DNA from: a virus
Direction: 5' to 3' (one strand)
DNA length: 64,000 nucleotides
IMG/VR virus record: IMGVR_UViG_3300025508_000008
Location: 1-64,000 of that record
The translations under genes were made by a program, and so were the position numbers. The notes under the pieces are model-generated. The model made no database searches. It saw only the letters and a program-made list of their open reading frames with translations, and was not told where the DNA came from. Position 1 is the first letter of the stretch, and each line of letters opens with the position of its first letter. Shown one piece after another: positions 34,898 through 44,388 of the stretch.

Positions 34898-37223
34898 CTC
34901 TCCAGTTTATTGATATTTCGGGCGGCGCTTTTAAAGTTACGCCTGGAAGTACTAAGTTGTTTTCCATTATCTCCTGTGCTATTGGTGCAAATTCTTTTGC
35001 TTGATCTTTTCTTACGTTTATAATAAGTTGATCATGCACCTGTGCTTGTACTACAGCATCGATACCCATCTCTATAGCTTTTCTGTTGATTTTTAATGCT
35101 GCTCTGTTTACAACGGATGCAGCTAAACTCTGTAACTGGTAGTTTAAGCAGTTATTTAGTCCATTCTTATAATCTCTATATAATTGGAGTACTTCTGCTT
35201 TTCCATGCACCTCTTCAAGACGTTTTCTAAATCTCCAATCTAGCATTTGATCGCCTACCTTGCTAAAGATTACTTTCACCTTAGGTAGGTGTCTAATACG
35301 CCCTACATAGTTTTTGATATAACCATGTTCCTTAACTTGCACTCTTGATGCTTCCATCCACTCTTTTAGTTGAGGAAATCCATCTAAATACCCCTTAACA
35401 AGCACCTTAGCTTCTTTTTGAGGTATATCCAAAGTTTTACCTAGTGCAAAATCTTCCATTCCGTAGGGTACACCAAGTGCATATCCTTTTGCTTTATTTC
35501 TCTTTACTGGATCAATTTTCTTTAAGAATACTGGAGATTTAGTGTCGGGTGAAACTCCGTTAGGGTAGGTTTTTGTGTCTTGTTCTAATTTTTCAGTCTT
35601 AATTGCAATTGTTGAATAGAAATCCCATCCGTTATTGAAAATATCTTGAAGGTTCTTATCTCCTGTAACTGAGGCGAAGCAATGTGGTTCTAGTGATGTG
35701 TAATCCGCATCAATCAGTAACCTACCTTCTCCTGATATTAGAAAAGCCCTTACTAAGTTTGTATAGTTAACGATAATGGGTACATCTTCTCCTTCTTCTT
35801 TCGGTTTTGGTAGTTGTTGTGCATCTGAACCGTACCTTCCGGAAACTGTTCCGTTCTGTTTATAGTAGAAGTAGTATCTACCGTCTTCGTTGTTATCTAA
35901 AAAACGGTCAATGTATGTCGACTTTATCTTAAGCAGTTTGTTATATATTCTAAGATTTTCTGCCCAGTCGTACGTTTTGGATAGATGCTCTATCATATCC
36001 ATATCAAACTGTTCCTTACCCTTCTTAGTCTTACTCTTAGCCTTAACCCCCATATAGTTAAATACAATGTCTCCTAAGTGATCTTTTGACTGTATATTAA
36101 CTAATTCACCATCATTCTCTTCCTTCCAGAGCGACATAGATATCCTTGCTAACTCAACTTCATCCAGCAGGTTATTATCTCCTGTCTGTAAAAACTCTTT
36201 AACCTTACTGTCTTCAAGCTCTTCTATGTTCTTCTGAGTGAGTGAGTATTTACCTGTCTTTTCTGATCTTGGCAGTGGCAGTGAGTACCTATTTACCAGT
36301 TCTTGAGCCCAATTGCCTTTATGGTTAGGCGGATACTTTTTAAAAGCTGTATCCATTACCCATTCCTTAGCTTCGGGCCTAGCCAGTATACTGCCTATTA
36401 CTACTTTCTTATTTTCCTCAAGATCTTTAGTTATTTCAATTAGAGTCTTATTAAGTAGTTCCATATCTAAATCCACTCCGAAATCCTCCATTGGAATAGT
36501 TACCTCTCTGTAGATTGGCATAACTTCTTCGTTAAAGAAGAAATCTTCTAACCCCTCTTTTTCTAGTACTTTAAGAAAGTGGTAACATAGCCTGTACGTT
36601 AAATCGGTATCAGCTGATGCATATTCTGAAAGTATTTCTAGGTCTGCTTTGAAGATTTCGTAGTTCGCCTTTGTTACACTTCCTCCGTTTTTCTTAATAG
36701 ACTCTTTTAACCTTATTTGCTCTTCGTTAGCTGATTTTTCAACATCTAGTCCGATCTTATCTTGAACAGAGATAGCTAAAGGCTTTAATCCAAAGACTCC
36801 CATACCTGCTCCTTCTTCTTGAACTGTGTGAACAAGTAAGGCTGTATCAACCCAGAGCGATGGTAGTAGGTTAACCCCTAAATCGTTTTTTGTGTAACGG
36901 CAGTCAAAGGAAGCATTATGCATTATAAGCTTTTTACCTATTAACATACCCAGTAACTTAATTGAAAGCTCTCTAGCACTAGTACCGTTAATGAACTGTT
37001 CTTCTAGTACTTGCTTCTCAGCATTCCATACAAGAATAGGTAGGTAAAAACCTACTCCAAGTTTACCCGTAACTGACCATCCTATTACTTTACCTTTCCT
37101 CATATTTAACGAGGTCGTCTCTGTATCGTAGGCTAGTGCTTCCGAATCTGCTATATGTTGAAAGAGTAATCTTAGGGTCTCTTCATCCTGTACTGTGTAA
37201 TACTCTTTTTTTATTTCTTGCAT
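34887..37223 (-). CDS. polA: DNA polymerase I, family A
   Basis: Seven hundred seventy-eight residues. The 3'-5' exonuclease begins with ALAYDTETTSLNMRKG (first catalytic Asp near residue 33). The polymerase domain shows motif A DADYTSLEPHCFASV, motif B KRNKAKGYALGVPYG and motif C AQVHDQLII near residue 730. No 5'-3' exonuclease domain is present, as in T7-like polymerases. It should be the replicative enzyme. Confidence 0.95.
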   Translation of the reverse strand: MQEIKKEYYTVQDEETLRLLFQHIADSEALAYDTETTSLNMRKGKVIGWSVTGKLGVGFYLPILVWNAEKQVLEEQFINGTSARELSIKLLGMLIGKKLIMHNASFDCRYTKNDLGVNLLPSLWVDTALLVHTVQEEGAGMGVFGLKPLAISVQDKIGLDVEKSANEEQIRLKESIKKNGGSVTKANYEIFKADLEILSEYASADTDLTYRLCYHFLKVLEKEGLEDFFFNEEVMPIYREVTIPMEDFGVDLDMELLNKTLIEITKDLEENKKVVIGSILARPEAKEWVMDTAFKKYPPNHKGNWAQELVNRYSLPLPRSEKTGKYSLTQKNIEELEDSKVKEFLQTGDNNLLDEVELARISMSLWKEENDGELVNIQSKDHLGDIVFNYMGVKAKSKTKKGKEQFDMDMIEHLSKTYDWAENLRIYNKLLKIKSTYIDRFLDNNEDGRYYFYYKQNGTVSGRYGSDAQQLPKPKEEGEDVPIIVNYTNLVRAFLISGEGRLLIDADYTSLEPHCFASVTGDKNLQDIFNNGWDFYSTIAIKTEKLEQDTKTYPNGVSPDTKSPVFLKKIDPVKRNKAKGYALGVPYGMEDFALGKTLDIPQKEAKVLVKGYLDGFPQLKEWMEASRVQVKEHGYIKNYVGRIRHLPKVKVIFSKVGDQMLDWRFRKRLEEVHGKAEVLQLYRDYKNGLNNCLNYQLQSLAASVVNRAALKINRKAIEMGIDAVVQAQVHDQLIINVRKDQAKEFAPIAQEIMENNLVLPGVTLKAPPEISINWRDGH

Positions 37224-37657
37224 GTTACCTCGTATCTTACTAGTAGTTCTGTATTACTTCTTTGGATCTTATCTCCTTCATTATATGTACCGCTCCATCT
37301 AAATTCGTTTCCGTACCTACTTCCTGATACGAAGTAACAGTCATGAGGTATCATGAAGATTCTTTCGTTTATTCCGTCAATTATCCTGATGTGATCAAAG
37401 CCGTCTTTTTTACTGTCTCCTGCATTACCTATCCGTAAAGTACTTCCATTCATAAGGTAGTTTGTAAACTTAGTTTCTATTCTTGTATTGTCGTCTGTGA
37501 TCTCATCATGACCTGTCCTATTTACAAAAGTATTACCTGCATCTTGTGCTACCTTAACCTCTATTATTAATGCTTGAAATTTAGGATCCTCTAAAAGTAT
37601 GTCGATGTTATCGTCTAACCACTTTTTCAAGTCTCCTTTATTATATGTGTACTCCAT
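37211..37657 (-). CDS. Hypothetical protein
   Basis: One hundred forty-eight residues, alpha/beta with FVNRTGHDEITDDNTRIETK and an acidic core. It overlaps the polymerase start. The pattern E-x-K around residues 50-65 faintly recalls restriction-type nucleases, but this is weak. Confidence 0.5.
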   Translation of the reverse strand: MEYTYNKGDLKKWLDDNIDILLEDPKFQALIIEVKVAQDAGNTFVNRTGHDEITDDNTRIETKFTNYLMNGSTLRIGNAGDSKKDGFDHIRIIDGINERIFMIPHDCYFVSGSRYGNEFRWSGTYNEGDKIQRSNTELLVRYEVTCKK

Positions 37658-37675
37658 AACCTTTTTATACTTACT

Positions 37676-37933
37676 CTAATACTCCCCGTACAGGTCAAAT
37701 TTCTCTGGTTCTGGCGGTGTTGTAGTTATTGTTGTTACTGTTATTGCGTAAAGCTCTCCCTTTAGTGGGTCTAGTTTATAGGAACCTTTATGTTTAGTAG
37801 CTCTCATATAAGCGGTAAGTGCTGGTACTAGTCCTACTATTACATTACTCGGAATAAGAGATACCATCTCCCAGCTATCCCCCGGTGGCTTCCTTGTTGC
37901 TATTAATTCTAAATGTTCCTGTACTTCTTTCAT
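37676..37933 (-). CDS. Hypothetical protein
   Basis: Eighty-five residues, soluble, beta-rich C-terminus (ELYAITVTTITTTPPEPEKF). It lies between polymerase-associated genes and queF. Unknown. Confidence 0.5.
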   Translation of the reverse strand: MKEVQEHLELIATRKPPGDSWEMVSLIPSNVIVGLVPALTAYMRATKHKGSYKLDPLKGELYAITVTTITTTPPEPEKFDLYGEY

Positions 37934-37936
37934 AAT

Positions 37937-38851
37937 CTACTGTTGAGCTGTTTTTTTAAATAACACATCTGTATTTTCGTACCTCGGTAATACACTTTCA
38001 AGAAGATTAACCGAAGATGCCCTCACTGAATGTATGTCTAAGCCTCCTCTTCTGTTGTATATGTTCGCTACAAGAAGTTCTTCTGGTTTATATTTCTCAA
38101 GTAACGTACTGTATATGATCTCTGTCACATTTTCGTGGAAATGTTGAGAGTCTCTAAACGAGATAATGTACTTAGTAAGGGATTCTAGTGTAGGTGCCGA
38201 TGTACCGTTTATAAGTATGTAACAGTTCCCTGTATCTTTTTGATTTGTAATCTCACAATTACTCCTTAGGTTAGCTGTATGGAATGTCATAAATGTACCG
38301 GGCATTCCTGGTACTATGTCTTCCTGCAATAATTCAGGGTTTTCCTTATACTCTGTTACGTTATAACGGTTATCATCTACATTATTAAAAAGTCCCGTGT
38401 CTACCGGGTTTGTCTTAAATCTTGCTTCGTGTGCAATATGCAGGGTTGCTGTAAAAGATCCTCCTACTGCTTCAGAAAGATCGTCTTGAATTACTTGCTC
38501 TACCTCTTCTTTACTGCTAAACTTCTCTAAATCGAAAGAATTTAAGTAAAGTTTAAATGATTTTGACTCTACCATAGATTTTGATGAGGCAAGGTACATT
38601 ATCTTAAGTACTCCTGTAACCGGCATGCCGTTTGGACCTATAAATGACATTTCGTATGCATGCCATACTTCGTAACCTACAAAGTCGGTATTGTCAATAT
38701 TTGATTTTGACCTGTTAAGAGATCTTGGAAGAGGTACCAGTAGTGCCTTATCGTGCTCCTTAGGAGTTACGTACGCCTTTACTAGAGACCCGTCTCCTGC
38801 TTTTCCCAAATGTTTAGATGCTAACTCTCTTAGCTGTTCTGATTCGTTCAT
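37937..38851 (-). CDS. queF: QueF, NADPH-dependent preQ0 reductase
   Basis: Three hundred four residues, the two-domain (E. coli-type) QueF length. The N-terminal domain has LVPLPRSLNRSKSN and the substrate motif ESKSFKLYLNSF. The C-terminal domain has LRSNCEITNQKDTG with the catalytic Cys, FHENVTE and RRGGLDIHSVRAS. It reduces preQ0 to preQ1. With FolE, QueD, QueE and the DpdA-like gene it points to a deazaguanine in phage DNA. Confidence 0.88.
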   Translation of the reverse strand: MNESEQLRELASKHLGKAGDGSLVKAYVTPKEHDKALLVPLPRSLNRSKSNIDNTDFVGYEVWHAYEMSFIGPNGMPVTGVLKIMYLASSKSMVESKSFKLYLNSFDLEKFSSKEEVEQVIQDDLSEAVGGSFTATLHIAHEARFKTNPVDTGLFNNVDDNRYNVTEYKENPELLQEDIVPGMPGTFMTFHTANLRSNCEITNQKDTGNCYILINGTSAPTLESLTKYIISFRDSQHFHENVTEIIYSTLLEKYKPEELLVANIYNRRGGLDIHSVRASSVNLLESVLPRYENTDVLFKKTAQQ

Positions 38852-39381
38852 TTTATAAATTCTAATATTTGTTTAACTCTTTGTTTTGGTGAGCCTGTTA
38901 CTGTTAGGTATTCCTGACCTACAAGGTTAAGTCCTTTTAGTGTTGAGTGAAAATGTGCATCTATATTTTTTCTCCAACTTTCATCTACACTCCTTACTCC
39001 ATCATCTACTGATTCAAACTCAATCGGAAAATAAATGAAATGAGTATATTTTCCATGTACTCTCATCCAAGTATCAAAAATGTAATTATAAGTCTCCTTA
39101 CTAATGTCTCTCATATGGTTGGAGTATACAAGAAGATCTAAATAACACCTATCCAGTATAGTATTTTCAGTAGTTAGTAGTGATTCTAGATGAAAAGAAG
39201 ATATTGCTAACTGCGTTTCTGATGTACCTTTCTCATTAATTGGAAATCCGTACTCAGCTACTGTTCTAGTTGATTCATTAATAAACTTATAGTCCGGTAA
39301 ACTACTTTTAAGCAGTTCGTATACCGTAGTTTTACCTGTGCTGCTTGCTCCTACTAGCGCTACTTTATTCTCTAATTTCAT
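38848..39381 (-). CDS. P-loop kinase-like ATPase (NadR/AAA_28 type)
   Basis: One hundred seventy-seven residues. VALVGASSTGKTTVYELL is a P-loop, and FINESTRTVAEYGFP plus TILDRCYLDLLVYS match NadR-like nucleoside kinases. It probably phosphorylates a nucleoside or nucleotide; the substrate is open. Overlaps queF by four bases. Confidence 0.75.
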   Translation of the reverse strand: MKLENKVALVGASSTGKTTVYELLKSSLPDYKFINESTRTVAEYGFPINEKGTSETQLAISSFHLESLLTTENTILDRCYLDLLVYSNHMRDISKETYNYIFDTWMRVHGKYTHFIYFPIEFESVDDGVRSVDESWRKNIDAHFHSTLKGLNLVGQEYLTVTGSPKQRVKQILEFIK

Positions 39382-39935
39382 TCAAACTTTTTTAATAGAT
39401 TTTTCCACATGTATATACTTCTGTCTCTTAATGTAAGAAATAATTCATCAAGCTCTATCTGAAATGCATTAAATATTTCTGAAGAGATTATAGTGCCTTC
39501 GTCTACACCTGCTACTACTCTGTGTATTACTGCTCCTGCTTCTTTGTATTTACCTGATTTAATCCCTTCGTAAGCCCTTACTTGAGGATCCTTTCCTTTT
39601 AGCTCAGGATATAGGGTTATCAGCCCAGGGTGTCCGTTGTATATTAGGTATTCATCACATATATACGGAGGAAGTATTCTCAACCACCCGTGTAAAGTTA
39701 TTACCGGATTCTTATAATACTCTATTACACCTAGGTAATCTGAAGGGGTTGGTTTATTAGGGAGTGTTATTAGCTTTTGGCTCTCTAAAATCCTGTCATC
39801 TACCGTTCTTAGGTGGTCTGGTCTATGGTTTGTAACTATCGCGTCTGGCCAGTATCCTATACTTTCGGATAGGTCTGCTATCTCTGCTCCTGTTTGACTA
39901 AAGAATGTAATCCAAGGTCTTTTTAGTTTTGTCAT
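39378..39935 (-). CDS. Formyltransferase-fold protein (PurN-like)
   Basis: One hundred eighty-five residues. LHGWLRILPPYICDEYLIYN is followed by GHPGLI, YPELKGKDPQ and GAVIHRVVAGVDEG, matching the catalytic part of glycinamide ribonucleotide formyltransferases, with the H of NGHPG placed as in the family. The N-terminus is shorter than PurN. It may modify a nucleobase or nucleotide in the DNA-modification pathway. Confidence 0.75.
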   Translation of the reverse strand: MTKLKRPWITFFSQTGAEIADLSESIGYWPDAIVTNHRPDHLRTVDDRILESQKLITLPNKPTPSDYLGVIEYYKNPVITLHGWLRILPPYICDEYLIYNGHPGLITLYPELKGKDPQVRAYEGIKSGKYKEAGAVIHRVVAGVDEGTIISSEIFNAFQIELDELFLTLRDRSIYMWKNLLKKFE

Positions 39936-40126
39936 TTTATTTTCTTAATAACGTCTTCAGGTTGAACCGGATAGTAGTATTCCCCGTCATACATCCTATA
40001 ACGTGTTTTATGTATCGAATAGACACTGTCTGATTTCATTATTCTCTCAACAGTGCCTTTTATAGTTGATCCTGCGAATCTAAAAGATAGTTTATCTCCT
40101 ACTTTGTATTTAAGTTTTTTTACCAT
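39932..40126 (-). CDS. Small SH3-like protein
   Basis: Sixty-four residues. KYKVGDKLSFRFAGSTIKGT suggests a small beta barrel. It overlaps neighbours on both sides. Function is unknown. Confidence 0.55.
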   Translation of the reverse strand: MVKKLKYKVGDKLSFRFAGSTIKGTVERIMKSDSVYSIHKTRYRMYDGEYYYPVQPEDVIKKIK

Positions 40127-40904
40127 TTGTGAACCATTTAAATTTATGTATATTACTTAAAATCAGATTAGTATCATCTACTTTGTGATTTATAAGTTCA
40201 AATAATTTTTGGGATTCTTTATTCCATAGTCCGTCTTCTCTGTACCCTATTCCTTTAATCCCGTGTACAACCGGATTTGACGTATCTAAAGAGTATATCC
40301 AGGGATATTCTGAGTATAATGAGAATTCCTGTGGTAGTCCGCATCCTAATAAATGGTGCTTCTTTTCTGTATTGATAATACCGTCTTTTAGTAGCTCTCC
40401 AAGTAGCTTTGCACGTCCTAGCATCCAACTAACGTACTTGTTAGGGTGTGGTACAGATTCTGTGTAATACGAGTAATCAAAGGATATAGCTATCATATCT
40501 ACCTTTGCTATCTTATCCATATATTCGTAGCATCCTGCAATACTTTCGTATGTCTTTCCTTGCACTACCCCTATCTTCTTGCCCGGAAGGTCTTTATATT
40601 TGAAGTTCCAGTAAGACATTTGTGACATAGTTTTCTTAGTGTCTTCTAATGCATCAGGAACAATGTACCAAGCCGGCTTAAGAAACTTTACCCATTCTAC
40701 AAACTTGTCTGCATCAAAGGCTTCTTCCAACTCAAAAATAGAGTTATCAAGTATAACCTCTCTTCCATCTTCTATAGCATCTACAAATAACTTAAGATAC
40801 TCCGGGTCTTCTTCAAGTAGGTGTACCAGTGCGTAATCGTAATCAGTTATTGCCTGTACTTCTTTAAAGATTCCTTTCGGACTTTCATGTGCTATTTTAA
40901 TCAT
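40110..40904 (-). CDS. dpdA: DpdA-like DNA 7-deazaguanine transglycosylase
   Basis: Two hundred sixty-four residues, matching phage-type DpdA. EVILDNSIFELEEAFD, AWYIVPDALEDTKKTM, KIGVVQGKTYESIAGC, HHLLGCGLPQEFSLY and SLDTSNPVVHGIKG form the tRNA-guanine-transglycosylase-like barrel with its conserved Asp residues. The enzyme swaps guanine in DNA for preQ0 or preQ1, protecting phage DNA from restriction. Overlaps its neighbours on both sides. Confidence 0.8.
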   Translation of the reverse strand: MIKIAHESPKGIFKEVQAITDYDYALVHLLEEDPEYLKLFVDAIEDGREVILDNSIFELEEAFDADKFVEWVKFLKPAWYIVPDALEDTKKTMSQMSYWNFKYKDLPGKKIGVVQGKTYESIAGCYEYMDKIAKVDMIAISFDYSYYTESVPHPNKYVSWMLGRAKLLGELLKDGIINTEKKHHLLGCGLPQEFSLYSEYPWIYSLDTSNPVVHGIKGIGYREDGLWNKESQKLFELINHKVDDTNLILSNIHKFKWFTNGKKT

Positions 40905-41082
40905 CTAATCCAGCGGAGTTATAAACGGAATCTGTCCAGTCTTTTATAGCTTTTTCAAAATCTTCCGTCAATTCGTTATAATTATTTAACATTTCCGTGA
41001 TTGCTTGCATTGCTACAGAATACGGCACCATTTCCATCTTACGTGATTCTACGTATACTTTATGTTTACTTAAATCTACCAT
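40897..41082 (-). CDS. Small hypothetical protein
   Basis: Sixty-one residues, start MVDLSKHKVYVESRKMEM, helical and acidic C-terminus. It is coupled to the dUTPase gene and to dpdA. Unknown. Confidence 0.55.
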   Translation of the reverse strand: MVDLSKHKVYVESRKMEMVPYSVAMQAITEMLNNYNELTEDFEKAIKDWTDSVYNSAGLDD

Positions 41083-41522
41083 TAACTGTCTGATGATCCA
41101 AAGCCTTTTTTGCCTCTTTCTGATTCTTCTATTTCTTCTGTGAATGCTACTTCACAGTCTATCATTTCAAAAATGACAAATTGAGCACAACCTTGACCTT
41201 TTAGAATTGTAACATGACTTGGGCCGTCATTATATAACTTAACTCCTAAATCCCCCCTGTAGCCATTATCTATAACTCCGAAATGAGGCTTAATTCCATG
41301 TTTAAACCCTAATCCGCTTCTTGCTTCAATCCTAAACCAGTAGCCTGGTGTAATTCTAGCTAAAGTGAGCCCTACAGGAACTACTGCTGAGTTTCCTGGC
41401 ATTATTACGGTATCTTCGACTGCAAATAAATCAAAGCCAGCATCTCCAACTACAGGGGATTCATGATTTCTTTTAGGGAGTATTGCGTCAGGGTGTGTCT
41501 TTAAAAACTTTATTTCCATCAT
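41082..41522 (-). CDS. dut: dUTPase
   Basis: One hundred forty-six residues, trimeric dUTPase length. Motif I is GDAGFDLFAVED, motif II RSGLGFKHGI, motif III VIDNGYRGDLGVKLYN, motif IV GQGCAQFVIFE, and the C-terminal motif V reads ERGKKGFGSSD. It hydrolyses dUTP to dUMP, keeping uracil out of DNA. Start ATG 41522 or the adjacent 41519. Confidence 0.93.
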   Translation of the reverse strand: MMEIKFLKTHPDAILPKRNHESPVVGDAGFDLFAVEDTVIMPGNSAVVPVGLTLARITPGYWFRIEARSGLGFKHGIKPHFGVIDNGYRGDLGVKLYNDGPSHVTILKGQGCAQFVIFEMIDCEVAFTEEIEESERGKKGFGSSDS

Positions 41523-41692
41523 GATTTCTTACCTAATGTTAAAGTTTTCTCAGGAAAGTCTCCTTTTTTGCCCATCCATTCTAGTACTTGAAAATCATTC
41601 TCAGTTAGGAAACTAATATTACGTTTTAACTGTTGAATCATATAATACGCTCTACGTTCTTGTGAGCTGCCTCTGTTGCTGTTTAATCCCAT
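41519..41692 (-). CDS. Small hypothetical protein
   Basis: Fifty-seven residues, start MGLNSNRGSSQERRAYYM. Its TGA overlaps the dUTPase start, which supports it as a coupled gene. It has the shape of a short helical DNA-binding protein but no motif. Confidence 0.55.
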   Translation of the reverse strand: MGLNSNRGSSQERRAYYMIQQLKRNISFLTENDFQVLEWMGKKGDFPEKTLTLGKKS

Positions 41693-41704
41693 AACTTTAT
41701 TTTT

Positions 41705-42436
41705 TTACTTTTTTGATAACTCTATATTTTTGTAAAATTCTGCTTTTGCTGAATCTTCGTTTAAAAATGCTCCTGTTAGTTTAGCTGTTTGCATTGAAGC
41801 ACCTTGATGCTTTACTCCTCTACAGCTAACACAGTTATGTGTTGCTGATATCATTACTGCTACTCCTTGATTACCTTCACAGATTTTAGTTACTGCATTG
41901 TGAATAGCTACTGTAAGCTGTTCTTGAATAGCTCCTCTTCTTGAGAAGTGTTCTGCTATCCTATTAAGTTTTGATAACCCTACTACCATTCCATCCTTAG
42001 AAGCAATATATGCTATACTTACAGTGCCCATAATAGTCTGGTGATGGTGTGAACACATTGAATTAATTGGTATGTTAGACTCTTGCACTATTCCGTCATA
42101 TCCGTCTGAAGGAAATGCTGTAATTTCTGTTAGTGGTTCAAATCTTCCTGACCATAAATCATTTACGTATGCTTTAGCTACTCTACGAGGAGTATCTGAT
42201 GAGTTTGGATCGTTTCTCCAATCACATCCTAAAGCTGTTAGAAAATCTCCAAAAGCAACTTGTGCTTTTCCTATGATAACATCCTTTTCCTGTTCTGTAA
42301 GCTTTGCCGGTCCTTCCTCCATCGCTGAAAGTGGGTCTTGGTGTTTTGTTATATTCTTTCTCTCTAAATGTAATGATATACCGTTTGCATAACCTGCTTT
42401 TACTAGTTCAGTTCCTTCTATAAACTTTTTACTCAT
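41705..42436 (-). CDS. folE: GTP cyclohydrolase I (FolE)
   Basis: Two hundred forty-three residues. The catalytic core shows NSMCSHHHQTIMGTVSIAYI with Zn-binding Cys and His, then GLSKLNRIAEHFSRR, QEQLTVAI and VMISATHNCVSCRG with the second zinc Cys. It converts GTP to dihydroneopterin triphosphate, the first step to preQ0. The N-terminal 60 residues are extra. Confidence 0.92.
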   Translation of the reverse strand: MSKKFIEGTELVKAGYANGISLHLERKNITKHQDPLSAMEEGPAKLTEQEKDVIIGKAQVAFGDFLTALGCDWRNDPNSSDTPRRVAKAYVNDLWSGRFEPLTEITAFPSDGYDGIVQESNIPINSMCSHHHQTIMGTVSIAYIASKDGMVVGLSKLNRIAEHFSRRGAIQEQLTVAIHNAVTKICEGNQGVAVMISATHNCVSCRGVKHQGASMQTAKLTGAFLNEDSAKAEFYKNIELSKK

Positions 42437-42475
42437 GTTCTCTTAAGTGTTTATTATAATGTATGAATTATTCCT

Positions 42476-42901
42476 CTATTTTACAAGATAATCTTGTATT
42501 GCTTTTGCTTTTACGTCCTCCCAAGGGAAAACCATCCAGTGGTCATCGTAGATTGTCTGGCCTATTAATGTAGGTATAAATCTAGAAGTTCTTCTGTATG
42601 CTAAAGCTGCTGTTATAAACTTATGCTGTGTATATTTCAGGAACGTATCTCCTGTATCTGATATATCATCAAAAATTATAATTCTCTCTTTAACCGAATC
42701 ATGTTCCTGTCCCCAACATGCTGTATGTAACTCTATAAAGGGTATGTCGTATTTATGTGAAAATATAACTGCAGGTATTAGTCCTCCTCTAGGAATTCCT
42801 GTTACGTATGCAGGTATGTTATTCTGTTCTCCTAATTGATCTCCGATTGACTCTATCTGAGTGTTTACCCAGCTCCAGTCGTATTTGACTTTTTGTGGCA
42901 T
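42476..42901 (-). CDS. Phosphoribosyltransferase, type I
   Basis: One hundred forty-one residues. VTGIPRGGLIPAVIFSHK is the PPi loop and IIIFDDISDTGDTF the PRPP motif. It would attach phosphoribose to a purine-like base, possibly salvaging a deazaguanine or hypoxanthine. It sits between folE and queE. Confidence 0.82.
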   Translation of the reverse strand: MPQKVKYDWSWVNTQIESIGDQLGEQNNIPAYVTGIPRGGLIPAVIFSHKYDIPFIELHTACWGQEHDSVKERIIIFDDISDTGDTFLKYTQHKFITAALAYRRTSRFIPTLIGQTIYDDHWMVFPWEDVKAKAIQDYLVK

Positions 42902-42902
42902 T

Positions 42903-43088
42903 TTATGAAACGTTTTGAGTCCAGTAGTCTACAGGGCACCTGTAAGATGCTATTTGAGATTTGGATCCTGTATTACCTACTCTGTTTAACTTCTCCTTTA
43001 GGTAGTCCCACTGCTTTGGTGATAGACTATAATGGTGTACTCCTTCTGTGAAGCCTCTTAACCATTGCACAAATTGGTCTTCTGTCAT
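42903..43088 (-). CDS. Small hypothetical protein
   Basis: Sixty-one residues, start MTEDQFVQWLRGFTEGVHHY, the same opening seen in many short phage proteins. Ends one base before the phosphoribosyltransferase start. Unknown. Confidence 0.6.
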   Translation of the reverse strand: MTEDQFVQWLRGFTEGVHHYSLSPKQWDYLKEKLNRVGNTGSKSQIASYRCPVDYWTQNVS

Positions 43089-43180
43089 AACTTTATTACT
43101 TTTACTTAAAGAAGAATTCTTCTTATTTTAATATCTAAGGCTTCCCTGCACTGTTACCGTTTCTCAAGGACTTGAGTCAC

Positions 43181-43474
43181 TTAGTAGTACAGGTCTAACT
43201 GCTTTTCTCCCCACTCGTACCGTTTTAGCAGTTCTCTGTCTGATTCTGTTGCAAACATAACTACGTCAAAAGGAATTCGACATGTGACTATGTATTTCCT
43301 TAATTCTGCAAGAGTGACGTACTCTTCCTCAACTCCTTGCCAAGGGTCTTCTGAAATGAGGTATACTGTATATTCATTCGCTTTATAGTCCCATACAGGA
43401 TGTCCTCCTATTGTTACAGTATGTTGTAATCTCTCATCACCGATGGTGGTGATAAGTTCTTTAAAATTTATCAT
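43181..43474 (-). CDS. Hypothetical acidic protein
   Basis: Ninety-seven residues, acidic alpha/beta, start MINFKELITTIGDERLQHTV. The gap 43089-43180 downstream holds two short palindromes (AAGAAGAATTCTTCTT, CTCAAGGACTTGAG). Function is unknown. Confidence 0.55.
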   Translation of the reverse strand: MINFKELITTIGDERLQHTVTIGGHPVWDYKANEYTVYLISEDPWQGVEEEYVTLAELRKYIVTCRIPFDVVMFATESDRELLKRYEWGEKQLDLYY

Positions 43475-43537
43475 TAATTAATTGTTTTTAATATATAGCT
43501 TGGTAATGTACCTAACTGCATAATAATTACAAAATAA

Positions 43538-44380
43538 TTATACACAACGTTCTGTGTTAAATGCCATTATATGAGCTCTACCTGTAAACTTGTACCCCTT
43601 ATCTCTGCACATATCCATTACTACCGGGTATGATTCAAATAAAGACTCTCTGTCGTCTCCTGCTGGCATGCACCATGTTCTACCTTTTATTATCTTTTTA
43701 ATCTCATCAAGATCGAACGGATCCGTATAAGCAGAAGCTCCAAAAGATTTCTCCTCTAAGGTTTCTGCTAACTTATCTAAAAAAGCTTCAACTTCGGGCA
43801 ATACTCTCAACTCTTTATCAATTACCGGTTTTATATGAAAATCGTAATTATACATGATTGCATCAGCTATAGTGTCTGCATTCAGCCTGAACTTATTATG
43901 CTGTTTTATCATCTTCTCGTTTACTATATTACCTATAGGTGTTGTTGCTCCAACAACTGGTACAGAATTACTAAACTTAGGGCTAATAGATAGCAGATTA
44001 ATAGGATGGTCTGTGGCGAGAAAATGAGAGCCTTCAGTTTCGATCGTAATGAAAATTTCCCTTTCATGTGCAAAATGTGTTAATTCGTTTACTAGTGTTG
44101 GATGCATTGTCGGGGAACCCCCTGTTAGCATCATTTCTGTGATATGCGGGTTTGCATCGTACATATCTATTATGTCTTGGAATTTATATACTCCCTTTTC
44201 CGGATGAATGCTCGTATACCAGGAGTCACACCATCCTCCTTCTCCGAAGTAGCATCTGTGGGTACATCCTGTTGTTCTTACTACAATGGTTGGATGACCT
44301 TGTCTTGATCCTTCTGACTGTACTGCTGTATATACCTCTAGTACCGGCAGTACTTTATTATAATTCTCTAATCTTTTCAT
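43538..44380 (-). CDS. queE: QueE, 7-carboxy-7-deazaguanine synthase
   Basis: Two hundred eighty residues, radical SAM. VQSEGSRQGHPTIVVRTTGC opens the domain; the cluster Cys are in GCTHRCYFGEGGWCDSW, a CX3CX7C spacing with an insertion in the usual CX3CX2C. MMLTGGSPTMHP (SAM GGE-like) and ITIETEGSH follow. It turns carboxy-tetrahydropterin into carboxydeazaguanine. Partner of QueD at 45 kb. Confidence 0.85.
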   Translation of the reverse strand: MKRLENYNKVLPVLEVYTAVQSEGSRQGHPTIVVRTTGCTHRCYFGEGGWCDSWYTSIHPEKGVYKFQDIIDMYDANPHITEMMLTGGSPTMHPTLVNELTHFAHEREIFITIETEGSHFLATDHPINLLSISPKFSNSVPVVGATTPIGNIVNEKMIKQHNKFRLNADTIADAIMYNYDFHIKPVIDKELRVLPEVEAFLDKLAETLEEKSFGASAYTDPFDLDEIKKIIKGRTWCMPAGDDRESLFESYPVVMDMCRDKGYKFTGRAHIMAFNTERCV

Positions 44381-44388
44381 ATCCTAAT

